Notes: generated by a model not told the origin, from the letters alone. DNA of 64,000 nt from Desulfovibrionales bacterium (GCA_007693505.1 REDL01000054.1:1-64000); one strand, 5' to 3'. Shown: positions 28,032 through 36,583, numbered from the stretch's first letter. Numbers and translations: made by a program.

Positions 28032-29030
28032 ATGGCAGTGTGGTATTCATTGTTACTCGTCTTGGGAATGTCCCTTTTTGTCTACCTGGGAGCCGGTTTG
28101 CTCGGTTTGCAGGCCATTTTCGGCATCGTCGTTCCGTACGCCGCGATTCTGGTCTTTTTGATTGGATTCAGCATGCGGATACTGGGGTGGGCTCGGTCGC
28201 CCGTTCCCTTCCGGATACCCACGACCGCCGGACAACAAAAGAGCCTGGGTTGGATCAAGCCCTCGAAAGTGGACAGCCCGTACACCACCTGGGGCGTCGT
28301 TGGGCGGATGGCCATGGAAGTTTTGCTGTTTCGGTCCCTTTTTCGCAATACCAAGGCGGAACTGACCGAAGGAAAACTGGCCTATGGTTCCAGCAAATGG
28401 CTCTGGCTGTTCGGTATCCTGTTTCACTATACCTTCTTGACGATCGTCATCCGGCACCTGCGTTTTTTTACCGAACCTGTTCCATTTTTCGTTCAGGCCC
28501 TGGATCGGGTTGACGGCATGTTGCAGATCGGTTCTCCGGTCATCTACCAGACAGACGTCATTCTGGTTGCCGCCCTACTCTTTCTGCTCATTCGGCGACT
28601 GGTCAACCCGCAGATGCGCTACCTCTCCCTGCCCGCTGACTATTTTCCGTTATTTCTTATTCTGGGAATCGCCCTTACCGGCATCATGATGCGCTACTTC
28701 GCCGTCTTCAAAGTTGACTTGTTGAGTGTCAAGGTGCTGGCCATGGGCTTGGCCACGTTCAATCCCACGATTCCCGAGGGTATCGGGGTCATGTTCTACA
28801 TCCATTTGTTCCTGTTCAGCGCCTTGCTGGCCTATTTTCCCTTCAGCAAGCTGATGCACCTGGGCGGTGTTTTTCTCAGCCCGACTCGCAATCTGCCCAA
28901 CGACAGCCGTATGGCCCGTCATGTCAATCCCTGGAACGCCCCGGTGAAGGTTCATACTTATGAGCATTACGAGGATGATTTCCGGGAGAAAATGATCGAG
29001 GCGGACCTCCCCGTGGAAAAGCAGGCCTAA
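28032..29030 (+). CDS. dsrM: DsrM, membrane cytochrome b of the sulfite reduction complex
   Basis: Integral membrane diheme cytochrome b subunit (NarI-like) of DsrMKJOP; it exchanges electrons with menaquinone and passes them to DsrK. 332 residues with about six hydrophobic helices, beginning at residue 4 (SLLLVLGMSLFVYLGAGLLG). Histidines in helices near FHYTFLTIVIRHLRFF and FYIHLFLFSALLAYFPFSKLMH are likely haem ligands. GAGG 7-8 bp before ATG. 53 bp upstream of dsrK. Confidence 0.95.
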   Translation: MAVWYSLLLVLGMSLFVYLGAGLLGLQAIFGIVVPYAAILVFLIGFSMRILGWARSPVPFRIPTTAGQQKSLGWIKPSKVDSPYTTWGVVGRMAMEVLLFRSLFRNTKAELTEGKLAYGSSKWLWLFGILFHYTFLTIVIRHLRFFTEPVPFFVQALDRVDGMLQIGSPVIYQTDVILVAALLFLLIRRLVNPQMRYLSLPADYFPLFLILGIALTGIMMRYFAVFKVDLLSVKVLAMGLATFNPTIPEGIGVMFYIHLFLFSALLAYFPFSKLMHLGGVFLSPTRNLPNDSRMARHVNPWNAPVKVHTYEHYEDDFREKMIEADLPVEKQA

Positions 29031-29083
29031 GCGGCTTCGCAGCAGCTGACGGCAAGCAATAGGTAACAAGATAAGGAGTCGTT

Positions 29084-30694
29084 ATGTCACAAGCGCCAAA
29101 GCCAGAAGAATTACTCCGGGTATCGCATATCCCCCCCAAGAAAGACTGGATGGATCCCCGGGTGGACCTCGTCCCTGGAACATGGGGGTATCCAGGAAAG
29201 GCCAGCAGCCTGGAAACCCTGGGTCTGCCCAATCCTCGGGAATGGAACCCAACGGACGAAGACTGGAAACTGCCTCCGAACTGGAAAGAGATTATTCATG
29301 AAGGCCTCAAGGAGCGGCTGGAGAAGTATCGTTCCCTGAAGATATTCCTGGACATCTGTGTGCGTTGCGGAGCCTGTGCCGACAAGTGTCATTTTTTTAT
29401 CGGCAGTGGTGACCCCAAAAATATGCCGGTATTGCGGGCGGAACTGCTCCGTTCAATCTACCGCCAGGATTTCACCATGGCCGGCAAGATTCTGGGTACC
29501 TTTGCCGGTGGTCGCGAACTCACCGAGGACGTGATCAAGGAGTGGTTTTACTACTTTCACCAATGTACCGAGTGTCGACGCTGTTCGCTTTACTGTCCCT
29601 ACGGCATCGATACCGCGGAAGTCACGATTATTGTCCGGGAACTGCTCAACCTGATCGGTGTGAATATTGACTGGATCCTCGGCGCCGCGGCCAACTGCTA
29701 CCGGACCGGGAACCATCTGGGTCTCGAGCCGCATACCTTTAAGGGCAATATTGAGTATCTGGTGGACGATATCGAGGAGTATGTCGGTGTTCGCCTGAAC
29801 CCCACTTTCAACCGGAAGGGGGCCGAAGTCCTGTTTATCGCTCCATCCGGTGATGTTTTCGCCGATCCCGGCATCTTCACCTACATGGGCTACCTGATGC
29901 TTTTCGAGCATATCGGGTTGGACTACACCATCAGCACGTATGCTTCCGAGGGGGGGAACTTTGGCCTGTTCACCAGCCAGGAGACCATGAAACGGCTCAA
30001 CTCAAAGATGTACGCCGAGGCCAAACGACTGGGCGTCAAATGGATTCTTGGTGGTGAGTGCGGGCATATGTGGCGGGTGCTGCACCAATATATGGATACG
30101 ATGAACGGTCCAGCCGATTTTCTGGAAGTTCCCAAATCTCCAATAACAGGGACCGTGTTTGATAACGCCAAATCCACAAAAATGGTCCATATCGTCGAGT
30201 TCATGGCCGACCTGATTCATCATGGGAAGCTGAAGCTAAACCCCAGCCGCAACGACTATCTGCGAACGACATGGCATGACTCATGTAACGTTTCCCGCGG
30301 CATGGGCATGTTCGAAGAACCGCGCTACGTCCTCAAGAGCGTGTGCAACAACTTCTTTGAAATGCCGGAAAATACCATTCGTGAACAGACGTTCTGTTGC
30401 GGTGGCGGAACCGGCCTGAATGCCGGCGAGTTTGAGTACTTGCGGATGATGGGCGGGATGCCCCGCGCGTTCGCTGTCAAGCATGTGCAGGAAAAGCATG
30501 GCGTGAATCGCCTGGTCAACGTTTGCGCATTGGACCGGGCCATCCTGCCGCCACTGATGGACTACTGGGCTCCTGAGGTTTCCGTCTCCGGGTTGACGGA
30601 ACTGGTGGCCAATGCTTTGGTCATGGAAGGGGAGCACGATCGGCTCACCGATCTGCGCGGCGAGGACATTCCAGGCATGGAGGGGGATGAGTAA
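29084..30694 (+). CDS. dsrK: DsrK, HdrD-like iron-sulfur catalytic subunit
   Basis: Cytoplasmic-face subunit related to heterodisulfide reductase HdrD, proposed to act on the DsrC trisulfide/disulfide. 536 residues. Two [4Fe-4S] motifs: CVRCGACADKCHFF near residue 93 and CTECRRCSLYCPYG near 164. The C-terminal half carries the CCG-type site with DSCNVSRGMGMFEEP and TFCCGGGTGLNAGEFEY, where a special catalytic cluster is expected. GGAG 5 bp before ATG. The stop overlaps the dsrJ start by one base (TAATG). Confidence 0.96.
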   Translation: MSQAPKPEELLRVSHIPPKKDWMDPRVDLVPGTWGYPGKASSLETLGLPNPREWNPTDEDWKLPPNWKEIIHEGLKERLEKYRSLKIFLDICVRCGACADKCHFFIGSGDPKNMPVLRAELLRSIYRQDFTMAGKILGTFAGGRELTEDVIKEWFYYFHQCTECRRCSLYCPYGIDTAEVTIIVRELLNLIGVNIDWILGAAANCYRTGNHLGLEPHTFKGNIEYLVDDIEEYVGVRLNPTFNRKGAEVLFIAPSGDVFADPGIFTYMGYLMLFEHIGLDYTISTYASEGGNFGLFTSQETMKRLNSKMYAEAKRLGVKWILGGECGHMWRVLHQYMDTMNGPADFLEVPKSPITGTVFDNAKSTKMVHIVEFMADLIHHGKLKLNPSRNDYLRTTWHDSCNVSRGMGMFEEPRYVLKSVCNNFFEMPENTIREQTFCCGGGTGLNAGEFEYLRMMGGMPRAFAVKHVQEKHGVNRLVNVCALDRAILPPLMDYWAPEVSVSGLTELVANALVMEGEHDRLTDLRGEDIPGMEGDE

Positions 30695-31080
30695 TGTATA
30701 ACGCTGGTAAAATTATCCCAGGTTTGCTGATTTTTCTTGGACTGGTTACGTTCCCGTTCTGGTCGAATCTCGGGCGGGCGTATGACGTTCCGGAACTGGT
30801 CATGCCCGAGGCGGAGGAAGAATGTGTTTTGGCAGGCGACTGGATGCGGGCCAACCACATGATTCTTCTGGATGACTGGCGGGATCTGGCGGTTCGGGAC
30901 AATAAGCGCTTGTTCACCAACGACGCGGGGAAGCGCTTTGACATGAGCTTGACCAAGACCTGTCTGTCGAGCCAGTGCCATGCCAACAAGGATACGTTTT
31001 GTGATCGATGTCACGACGCCCTGGCCATCACCCCGAATTGTTGGGATTGCCACGTCGTACCGACAATAGGGGAGGAATAA
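30694..31080 (+). CDS. dsrJ: DsrJ, periplasmic triheme cytochrome c
   Basis: Membrane-anchored cytochrome c of the complex. Uncleaved N-terminal helix at residues 8-24. Three haem sites: C90-LSSQ-C95-H96 (a C-x4-CH spacing), C103-DR-C106-H107 and C116-WD-C119-H120. The first site is unusual for DsrJ, where CxxCH is the version I recall, though C-x4-CH does bind haem in Desulfovibrio cytochrome c3. C44 in EEECVLAGDWMRANHM matches the cysteine proposed as an alternative haem ligand in DsrJ. Three bases separate its stop from the dsrO start. Confidence 0.93.
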   Translation: MYNAGKIIPGLLIFLGLVTFPFWSNLGRAYDVPELVMPEAEEECVLAGDWMRANHMILLDDWRDLAVRDNKRLFTNDAGKRFDMSLTKTCLSSQCHANKDTFCDRCHDALAITPNCWDCHVVPTIGEE

Positions 31081-31083
31081 GCC

Positions 31084-31869
31084 ATGGCCATAAATCGTAG
31101 AACGTTTCTGAAGGCAGCCGGTCTGACGACTCTGGCCGGCGTGGCCGGACACGCGGCGATGGAGCTGTTGACTCCCGGAGCGCTGGAGGCAGCGCGACCT
31201 GAAAGTGTGGGGAGATTTCCCGAGGAATTGACCGCAAAGCGCTGGGCCATGCTCATCGACACGGAAAAATTTACCACGGCGCAGACATTTCAGCGTTGCA
31301 TTGATGCCTGTCATGTTTTGCACAACGTTCCGCACATCCCAGGAGATAAAGAGATCAAATGGCTGTGGACCGACAGCTTTAAGCATGTCTTTCCGGATCA
31401 ACAGCACGACCTGATTCCGGAAGCCATCAAGAACCAGCCTTTTCTGGCGCTGTGCAACCATTGCGACAATCCTCCCTGCGTTCGGGTCTGCCCGACCAAG
31501 GCCACGTTCAAGCGCGATGATGGGATCGTGATGATGGACATGCACCGCTGCATCGGCTGCCGTTACTGCATGGCAGGTTGTCCTTACGGCGCGCGCAGCT
31601 TCAACTTCTGGGATCCCAGGCCGTTCATCGCGAACATTGATCCCTACTACCCAACCCGAATGATCGGCGTGGTGGAAAAGTGCACGTTCTGTGAAGACCG
31701 ACTGGCCAGGGGGCAAATCCCGGCTTGCGTCGAGGTTTCGGAGGGCGCTATGCTTTTCGGTGACCTGGACAACCAGGACTCCGAGGTCCGTCGGGTGCTA
31801 CGGGAACGGTTCAGCCTGCGTCGCAAGCCTTCCCTGGGAACCAAACCCCACGTCTTCTATCTGATATGA
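31084..31869 (+). CDS. dsrO: DsrO, Tat-exported periplasmic ferredoxin subunit
   Basis: Periplasmic electron-transfer subunit related to NrfC/HybA-type ferredoxins. The twin-arginine signal is NRRTFLKAAGLTTLAGVAG at residues 4-22. Iron-sulfur sites follow: CIDACHVLHN, CNHCDNPPCVRVCPTKA, CIGCRYCMAGCPYGA and CTFCEDRLARGQIPAC, enough for up to four clusters, of which about three are usually bound. 261 residues. It lies between dsrJ and dsrP, and its spacing of 11 bp to dsrP is operon-like. Confidence 0.95.
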   Translation: MAINRRTFLKAAGLTTLAGVAGHAAMELLTPGALEAARPESVGRFPEELTAKRWAMLIDTEKFTTAQTFQRCIDACHVLHNVPHIPGDKEIKWLWTDSFKHVFPDQQHDLIPEAIKNQPFLALCNHCDNPPCVRVCPTKATFKRDDGIVMMDMHRCIGCRYCMAGCPYGARSFNFWDPRPFIANIDPYYPTRMIGVVEKCTFCEDRLARGQIPACVEVSEGAMLFGDLDNQDSEVRRVLRERFSLRRKPSLGTKPHVFYLI

Positions 31870-31880
31870 GGTGAGCAAAC

Positions 31881-33035
31881 ATGTTGGAAAAAGCTTTACA
31901 GGGAAACAAGGCGTACTGGGGATGGATCTTTACGCTCCTGGTCGCCATCGGCATCGGTTTTGGCTTCTATGTCGTACAGTTGCAGCAGGGCCTGGGGGTC
32001 ACTGGCCTAAACCGGGATGTATCCTGGGGGCTGTACATCGGGCAGTTGACATACATGGTCGGCATCGCCGCCTCCGCGGTCATGCTGGTTTTACCGTACT
32101 ATCTGCATAACTATAAAGCATTTGGGAAGCTGGTCATTTTTGGTGAGTTCCTTGCCGTCTCCGCGGTTATCGTCTGTCTGCTGTTTGTTGTTGTCGACCT
32201 CGGTCAGCCGCAACGCCTGATGAACGTTGTTCTCCATCCCACCCCAAATTCGGTTTTGTTCTGGGATATGGTGGTCTTGAACGGGTATCTTTTCCTGAAT
32301 ATCATCATCGGGTGGGCTGTACTGCATGCCGTGAAGAAAGGTGTTCGCCCGGCATCATGGCTCAAAATCCTGATCTACGTCTCCATTCCCTGGGCCGTGA
32401 GCATCCATACGGTAACGGCGTTCTTGTACGCCGGCCTGCCGGGGCGTTACTTCTGGCATGACTCGTTGCTGGCGGCCAGCTTTCTGACTGGCGCGTTCGC
32501 CGCCGGTCCCGCCTTGCTGCTGTTGATCCTGATGATCGTGCAAAAGGTTTCGGATTTGAAAATTCCCAAGGAAGCGACCCAGACCCTGACCAAGATCATC
32601 ACCTATGCCTGGGCCATCAATCTTTTCATGTTGCTCTTGAAGATTTTTTCCGCCTACTACAGCCAGTATCCGGCCAAGATGGCCACGTTTGACTATCTCT
32701 TCGGCGGAGTCGGTGGGGAACAGATGATGCCCTGGATGTGGAACTTTGTCTTCCTGAGTGTCGTTTCACTTGTCTTGCTGGTTATTCCGAGCACCCGGAA
32801 CAATCCCATAACCATGACCATTGCCCTGGTCATGGTCGTTTTCGCCGGCTGGATCGACAAGGGGTTGAGTCTGGTTATCGGAGGCTTCATTCCCAACCCC
32901 TTCAAGGTTCATACGGAATACTGGCCCACGATTCCGGAATTTTTCATCACCGTGGGCGTGTACGCTGTGGGTCTGCTTATTCTGACCATCTTGTACAAGG
33001 TTGCCCTGGCCGTGCAGCGTGAAAACGCATCCTAG
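31881..33035 (+). CDS. dsrP: DsrP, NrfD-type integral membrane subunit
   Basis: 384-residue NrfD/PsrC family protein with about ten membrane helices. It takes electrons between the periplasmic DsrO/DsrJ pair and the quinone pool. Typical segments: GLNRDVSWGLYIGQLTYMVG, LGQPQRLMNVVLHPTPNSVL and AGLPGRYFWHDSLLAASFLTG. GGTGAG site 5 bp before ATG. Last gene of the dsrMKJOP set, followed by a hairpin terminator. Confidence 0.95.
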   Translation: MLEKALQGNKAYWGWIFTLLVAIGIGFGFYVVQLQQGLGVTGLNRDVSWGLYIGQLTYMVGIAASAVMLVLPYYLHNYKAFGKLVIFGEFLAVSAVIVCLLFVVVDLGQPQRLMNVVLHPTPNSVLFWDMVVLNGYLFLNIIIGWAVLHAVKKGVRPASWLKILIYVSIPWAVSIHTVTAFLYAGLPGRYFWHDSLLAASFLTGAFAAGPALLLLILMIVQKVSDLKIPKEATQTLTKIITYAWAINLFMLLLKIFSAYYSQYPAKMATFDYLFGGVGGEQMMPWMWNFVFLSVVSLVLLVIPSTRNNPITMTIALVMVVFAGWIDKGLSLVIGGFIPNPFKVHTEYWPTIPEFFITVGVYAVGLLILTILYKVALAVQRENAS

Positions 33036-33057
33036 GCTTTGACTTGTTGCAGGAGAT

Positions 33058-33092
33058 AAAGCCCGTCGCGAAACACCCTCGCGGCGGGCTTT
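33058..33092 (+). terminator. Hairpin terminator after dsrP
   Basis: 14-bp stem (33058-33071 with 33079-33092, one T-G wobble) starting 22 bp after the dsrP stop. The 3' arm ends in TTT and runs into TTGCTTTGG, a broken T-tract, so termination may be partial. Confidence 0.7.
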
Positions 33093-33210
33093 GCTTTGGC
33101 TTGCTCAGGTTCCTCTCAGGAGGTTCAGGCTTTTTCTGCAAGCATGGAAAATACTGACAATACGCGTATCGAGTCATTTTTTTTCATGGTCAGGATCATC
33201 ATTCACACTC

Positions 33211-33240
33211 TTGACATAACCCACCAAACATCACAAGAAT
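33211..33240 (+). promoter_or_regulatory. Candidate sigma-70 promoter of the ferredoxin gene
   Basis: TTGACA (33211-33216) and AAGAAT (33235-33240) with an 18-bp spacer. The rest of the 434-bp gap from dsrP to the ferredoxin gene contains the dsrP terminator and a roughly 220-nt leader with no recognised RNA element or gene. Confidence 0.45.
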
Positions 33241-33469
33241 ATCTGGTCGTTCAGTGATCTGTAAGGAACACAGGACGTCTCCGGTGGGTGTTCTTCCGGA
33301 GTTTGACCATCATCTTACGGGATATGTATCTTTTGTTTACGAGGAGAGGGCACTGTCGACCGCGGAACAGGACGAACGTGTCCATGGCGTCGAAACCGCG
33401 ACGTCGGAGCAACACAACCTGCCACGGAAGCAAACCGCGGCGGACTTCACTACTAACTGGAGGTAGAAA

Positions 33470-33658
33470 ATGGGTTGGAAGATTACCGTCGATGTCGACA
33501 AATGTACGGGTGATGGCGAATGTGTGGATGTTTGCCCCACCGAAGTTTACGAATTGCAGGACGGCAAGGCTGTTGCTGTGAACGAAGAAGAGTGTTTGGG
33601 CTGTGAGTCGTGTATCGAGGTTTGTGAAACCAATGCCCTCACGGTCGAGGAAGTTTAG
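33470..33658 (+). CDS. Ferredoxin of the Desulfovibrio FdIII type (3Fe-4S/4Fe-4S + 4Fe-4S)
   Basis: 62-residue low-potential electron carrier. The first cluster motif is CTGDGECVDVCP: the usual second cysteine is Asp, as in D. africanus ferredoxin III, whose cluster I interconverts between [3Fe-4S] and [4Fe-4S] with Asp as ligand. The second motif, CLGCESCIEVCE, is a regular [4Fe-4S] site whose final Cys-Pro is Cys-Glu. GGAGG 5 bp before ATG. It has its own candidate promoter and a strong terminator, so it is likely a highly expressed single-gene unit. Confidence 0.95.
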   Translation: MGWKITVDVDKCTGDGECVDVCPTEVYELQDGKAVAVNEEECLGCESCIEVCETNALTVEEV

Positions 33659-33691
33659 TCGCTGACGTTCCTCAAAAAATCAATTGTTTGC

Positions 33692-33727
33692 GCCAAAAGG
33701 AGGGTCACCCTCCTTTTGGCGTTTTTA
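33692..33727 (+). terminator. Intrinsic terminator of the ferredoxin gene
   Basis: Perfect 14-bp stem (33692-33705 with 33709-33722, loop TCA) followed by TTTTT at 33723-33727. The ATG of the next gene begins only 10 bp later, and its AGGAG site lies directly after the T-tract. Confidence 0.93.
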
Positions 33728-33737
33728 GGAGCCCCTC

Positions 33738-34517
33738 ATGCCTCCGGATTTTTCCCCTTTTTTCAGCAAATACGAAAAGCTTTTAGCGGATGTGGACAAG
33801 GTTTTCGCCACGGTTCGAGAGCAACACCCGGATTGCGTCACTTGCGCGTCGGGTTGCAGTGACTGCTGTCATGCCCTGTTTGACCTGCCCTTGATTGAAG
33901 CCTTGTATCTCAACCATCATTTTCATGCGAATCTCCCACAGGAGAGCAAGGATCGGATACTCACCAAAGCCGACCAGGCTGACCGCGCATCCTACAAGCT
34001 GAAGTTTCAGGCCCACAGAAAGCACCGGTCCGGCGAAGAGCCTGAGACCATCCTCGAAGATATGGCCAAGCAGCGGGTTCGGTGTCCCCTGCTCAACAGT
34101 CAGGATCGCTGTGACCTCTATGACCATCGACCGGTTACATGTCGTCTGTATGGCATTCCGCAAGAGGTCAATACCAAGGCTCGAACCTGTGTCTTGTCCA
34201 AATTTACACCCGGAACGCCGTATCCCACGGTCCATGTGGACAAGATTCATCGCAAGCTTGCTGAGTTGAGCATGGAACTGGTGGCTTCAATGAACACGAA
34301 GTACAAGCAAATGGCCGACATTCTTGTTCCGCCCTCCATGGCCTTGTTAACGGTGTATGACGACGAATACCTCGGCCTGCAGAAAGGTGAGTGTGCATCG
34401 AGTGGATGTTCCTCCGGAGCGTGTTCTTCAGGAAATTTAGGCTCTGAAAAAAAGCTGGGATGTACTTGTGGTCCCGATGGATGTGATCCTGGGAGTTGTG
34501 AGCCATGTCGGAAATGA
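33738..34517 (+). CDS. YkgJ-type zinc/iron-chelating domain protein with cysteine-rich tail
   Basis: 259 residues. The N-terminal CxxCxxxCxxCC core (C33, C36, C40, C43, C44 in CVTCASGCSDCC) and later RCPLLNSQDRCDLYDHRPVTC are the metal-binding signature of the YkgJ (CxxCxxCC) family, often linked to Fe-S or zinc proteins. Residues 217-259 form an extra tail with eight cysteines in short Gly/Ser/Pro spacers (GCSSGAC, CTCGPDGCDPGSCEPC), reminiscent of metallothionein. AGGAG 6-7 bp before ATG. Directly downstream of the ferredoxin terminator; overlaps the next gene by 13 bp. Confidence 0.85.
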   Translation: MPPDFSPFFSKYEKLLADVDKVFATVREQHPDCVTCASGCSDCCHALFDLPLIEALYLNHHFHANLPQESKDRILTKADQADRASYKLKFQAHRKHRSGEEPETILEDMAKQRVRCPLLNSQDRCDLYDHRPVTCRLYGIPQEVNTKARTCVLSKFTPGTPYPTVHVDKIHRKLAELSMELVASMNTKYKQMADILVPPSMALLTVYDDEYLGLQKGECASSGCSSGACSSGNLGSEKKLGCTCGPDGCDPGSCEPCRK

Positions 34518-34873
34518 GTGAGCAGCAAGATCAAAAGCGGGCAATTTTCGAGAGTCTCTCCGACAGAGCCAAGAAATATGTGGCCAAGGTGGGCTACGAT
34601 AAGTGGGATCCGTTCCAGCTTCCAAATGATCCCCTTGATCTGCGCAAATTTACCACGGACAAAACAGCACGGGCCATGGCCATGGGATTTTTGCAACAAC
34701 GCAAAGAGGAGCATTACTCCAATACCTATGCCAAGGCTGTTATGGATATGTGTATGGGCCTGATGGACAATGATGAACGCTATCTGGCCATGTACGAATT
34801 CTCTCGCTGGTATCAGAGTCAGCCTCAACCCCATGAAGAGGTGCTCGACCAACGTACTTTCCGTCGTGATTGA
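34505..34873 (+). CDS. Conserved hypothetical protein next to dsr genes
   Basis: 122-residue soluble, helical protein with no domain I recognise. It is rich in charged and Met residues (AMAMGFLQQRKEEHYSNTY, KAVMDMCMGLMDNDERYLAM). It starts inside the YkgJ-type gene with GGGAG 9 bp upstream, so the two are translationally linked and likely act together. It has a single cysteine, so metal binding on its own is unlikely. Confidence 0.8.
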   Translation: MSEMSEQQDQKRAIFESLSDRAKKYVAKVGYDKWDPFQLPNDPLDLRKFTTDKTARAMAMGFLQQRKEEHYSNTYAKAVMDMCMGLMDNDERYLAMYEFSRWYQSQPQPHEEVLDQRTFRRD

Positions 34874-35000
34874 TGCAGAACAAATGGTTTTGGCATGATC
34901 AGGCCGTGTCCTTAAATACCGCAAAGGTCTCGGAACTTATCGAATAACCTGCAACCGCTTGCCACCCCAGACGAATAACCGGCAAAACACCGGAGAAAAT

Positions 35001-35627
35001 ATGACCGAATCCACGAACATTGATGCATTTATCCGAGAGAAGAAAGATCAACTCGCACAAAACGACGATTGTGGTAACTCCCATTATAACCTCGGTGTCG
35101 CGTACTTGTCCCAACGTAAGTGGAGAGAAGCCGAGGAAGAGTTTTTCGCCGCTGTGGAATCCACGCCGACCTTGGCCGAGGCATATGTGCAGCTTGGTGG
35201 AATCCGAATGTACCAAAATGATCTGGAAGGATGCCTGTACTTCAACCAAAAAGCGGTGGAAGTGCGGCCCAAATTTCCGGTGCCATATGGCAACATCGGC
35301 TTTGTCCATCTGCAGCAGGGGGAGCCGGAAAAGGCCTTGGAGCCTTTAAAACAGGCTCTTTTGCTGCAACCACGCTTCATCCAGGCCCATACGACCCTGG
35401 CCAGTGCGTACTACGCCCTGGGCGACCTGGAAAAGAGCATTGATCATTGCGAGCGAGCGTTGAAGGTCGAGCCTCGTTTTGCTCCAGCCTATAACAATCT
35501 TGCGCTGTGCTACTTCGATCAAGGCAAGTTCGATCTGGCCCTGGAGAACATGGACAAGGCCCTGGAGTATGGATTCGAAGTGGTTCAGGAATTTCGGGAC
35601 CGGCTGGAGGTCCACCGTTCATCGTGA
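35001..35627 (+). CDS. Tetratricopeptide repeat protein
   Basis: 208 residues made of about five TPR units. Typical repeat cores: HYNLGVAYLSQRKWREAEEE, PYGNIGFVHLQQGEPEKALE, ASAYYALGDLEKSIDHCERA and YNNLALCYFDQGKFDLALEN. Cytoplasmic scaffold for protein-protein contacts. The ATG at 35001 (MTESTNID) has GGAG 5 bp upstream and is preferred over an in-frame ATG-like start at 34959. It follows the YkgJ-type and hypothetical genes on the same strand; partners unknown. Confidence 0.9.
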   Translation: MTESTNIDAFIREKKDQLAQNDDCGNSHYNLGVAYLSQRKWREAEEEFFAAVESTPTLAEAYVQLGGIRMYQNDLEGCLYFNQKAVEVRPKFPVPYGNIGFVHLQQGEPEKALEPLKQALLLQPRFIQAHTTLASAYYALGDLEKSIDHCERALKVEPRFAPAYNNLALCYFDQGKFDLALENMDKALEYGFEVVQEFRDRLEVHRSS

Positions 35628-35670
35628 CATTTTTGGCGCTTAGCTGAGTGTTGGAAAAATCCTGATCCAC

Positions 35671-35786
35671 AGACCGTTCAAAAATCCCAAGTGCAAGAAG
35701 CAAAAAAAGGTCGATACGTATTTATTTATACGTGAGATTTTGCACTTTTTGCAGCGACGCAGCAATTGGGAGTTTTTCAACTGCTG
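35671..35786. repeat. Extragenic nested palindromic repeat
   Basis: Three nested inverted repeats: an outer pair (about 35676-35690 with 35766-35781, imperfect), a middle pair AAGTGCAA/TTGCACTT (35689-35696, 35740-35747) and an inner hairpin ACGTAT/ATACGT (35716-35721, 35728-35733). From memory this resembles a dispersed extragenic element in delta-proteobacterial genomes. It fills the TPR-HEAT spacer. Confidence 0.65.
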
Positions 35787-35829
35787 GGGTGGAAGATTTC
35801 CATGGAAATAAGACACAAGGCATGAGGAT

Positions 35830-36525
35830 ATGGCGACATTCCGATCCATGAAGCAGGAATTTTCCAGCTTTCTGCCCCAGGACAACTGGCAAGCTCAGCT
35901 GGAAGCCTATTATGTGCTGCCGCTACGCAAGGTCCTGGGGCCGCTTTTTTCACTTTTGCTGGCTCCGGAACCGCTTTTGAAATGGCGCGCGGTTTCGGCT
36001 TTTGGTCTGACAGTGGCTCGATTGGCGGAGCGAGACATGGAGTCGGCACGCATTATCATGCGCCGATTGATGTGGAATTTGAATGAGGAATCCGGTGCCA
36101 TCGGGTGGGGTGCGCCGGAATCCATGGGAGACAGTTTGGCCCGATGTACCCGGTTGGCCGTGGAGTTCCATCGTATCCTGATTTCCTACGCCCAGGAACC
36201 CGAACGCGGGGACGGAAACTATCTTGACCATGAACCGCTGCGTCGTGGGGCCTATTGGGGCATGGCTCGTCTGGCTGAAGTCCGCCCTGACCTTGTTCAG
36301 CAGGGGCTGCCGACATTTTTGGGGCTTCTTGCAGATGCGGACCCCTTGGTCAGGGCTTTGGGGGTCTGGGGGGTGGGTTCAGTGGGCAGCACGGAAGAGG
36401 ATCTGAATGCCCTGCGGGCCATGCTTGCGGACCAAAGCCCCGTCATGGTGTATCGCAATGACCAATTGCTGGACTCTAACATCACCTCTCTTGCCCAGGA
36501 AGCATTGGACAGATTCAAGCAGTAA
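35830..36525 (+). CDS. HEAT-like helical repeat protein
   Basis: 231 residues of helix pairs. Two stretches look like HEAT units: LLKWRAVSAFGLTVARLA and ADPLVRALGVWGVGSVGST. Such proteins act as binding platforms. The central part (GAIGWGAPESMGDSLARC) is distinctive and suggests a family of its own conserved in sulfate reducers, which I recognise only vaguely. AAGG 9 bp before ATG. Convergent with the dsr-linked amidase gene and separated from it by 58 bp. Confidence 0.75.
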   Translation: MATFRSMKQEFSSFLPQDNWQAQLEAYYVLPLRKVLGPLFSLLLAPEPLLKWRAVSAFGLTVARLAERDMESARIIMRRLMWNLNEESGAIGWGAPESMGDSLARCTRLAVEFHRILISYAQEPERGDGNYLDHEPLRRGAYWGMARLAEVRPDLVQQGLPTFLGLLADADPLVRALGVWGVGSVGSTEEDLNALRAMLADQSPVMVYRNDQLLDSNITSLAQEALDRFKQ

Positions 36526-36583
36526 TTGTCCCCCCCGCTCGCAACGCCATCTGGCGCATTCAGCGAGCTGCATCCTGCCGCAA

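Noticed and set aside
34959-35000. Upstream start for the TPR protein
   Set aside because: No ribosome site, and the extra 14 residues are polar and atypical; the ATG at 35001 has a GGAG site.
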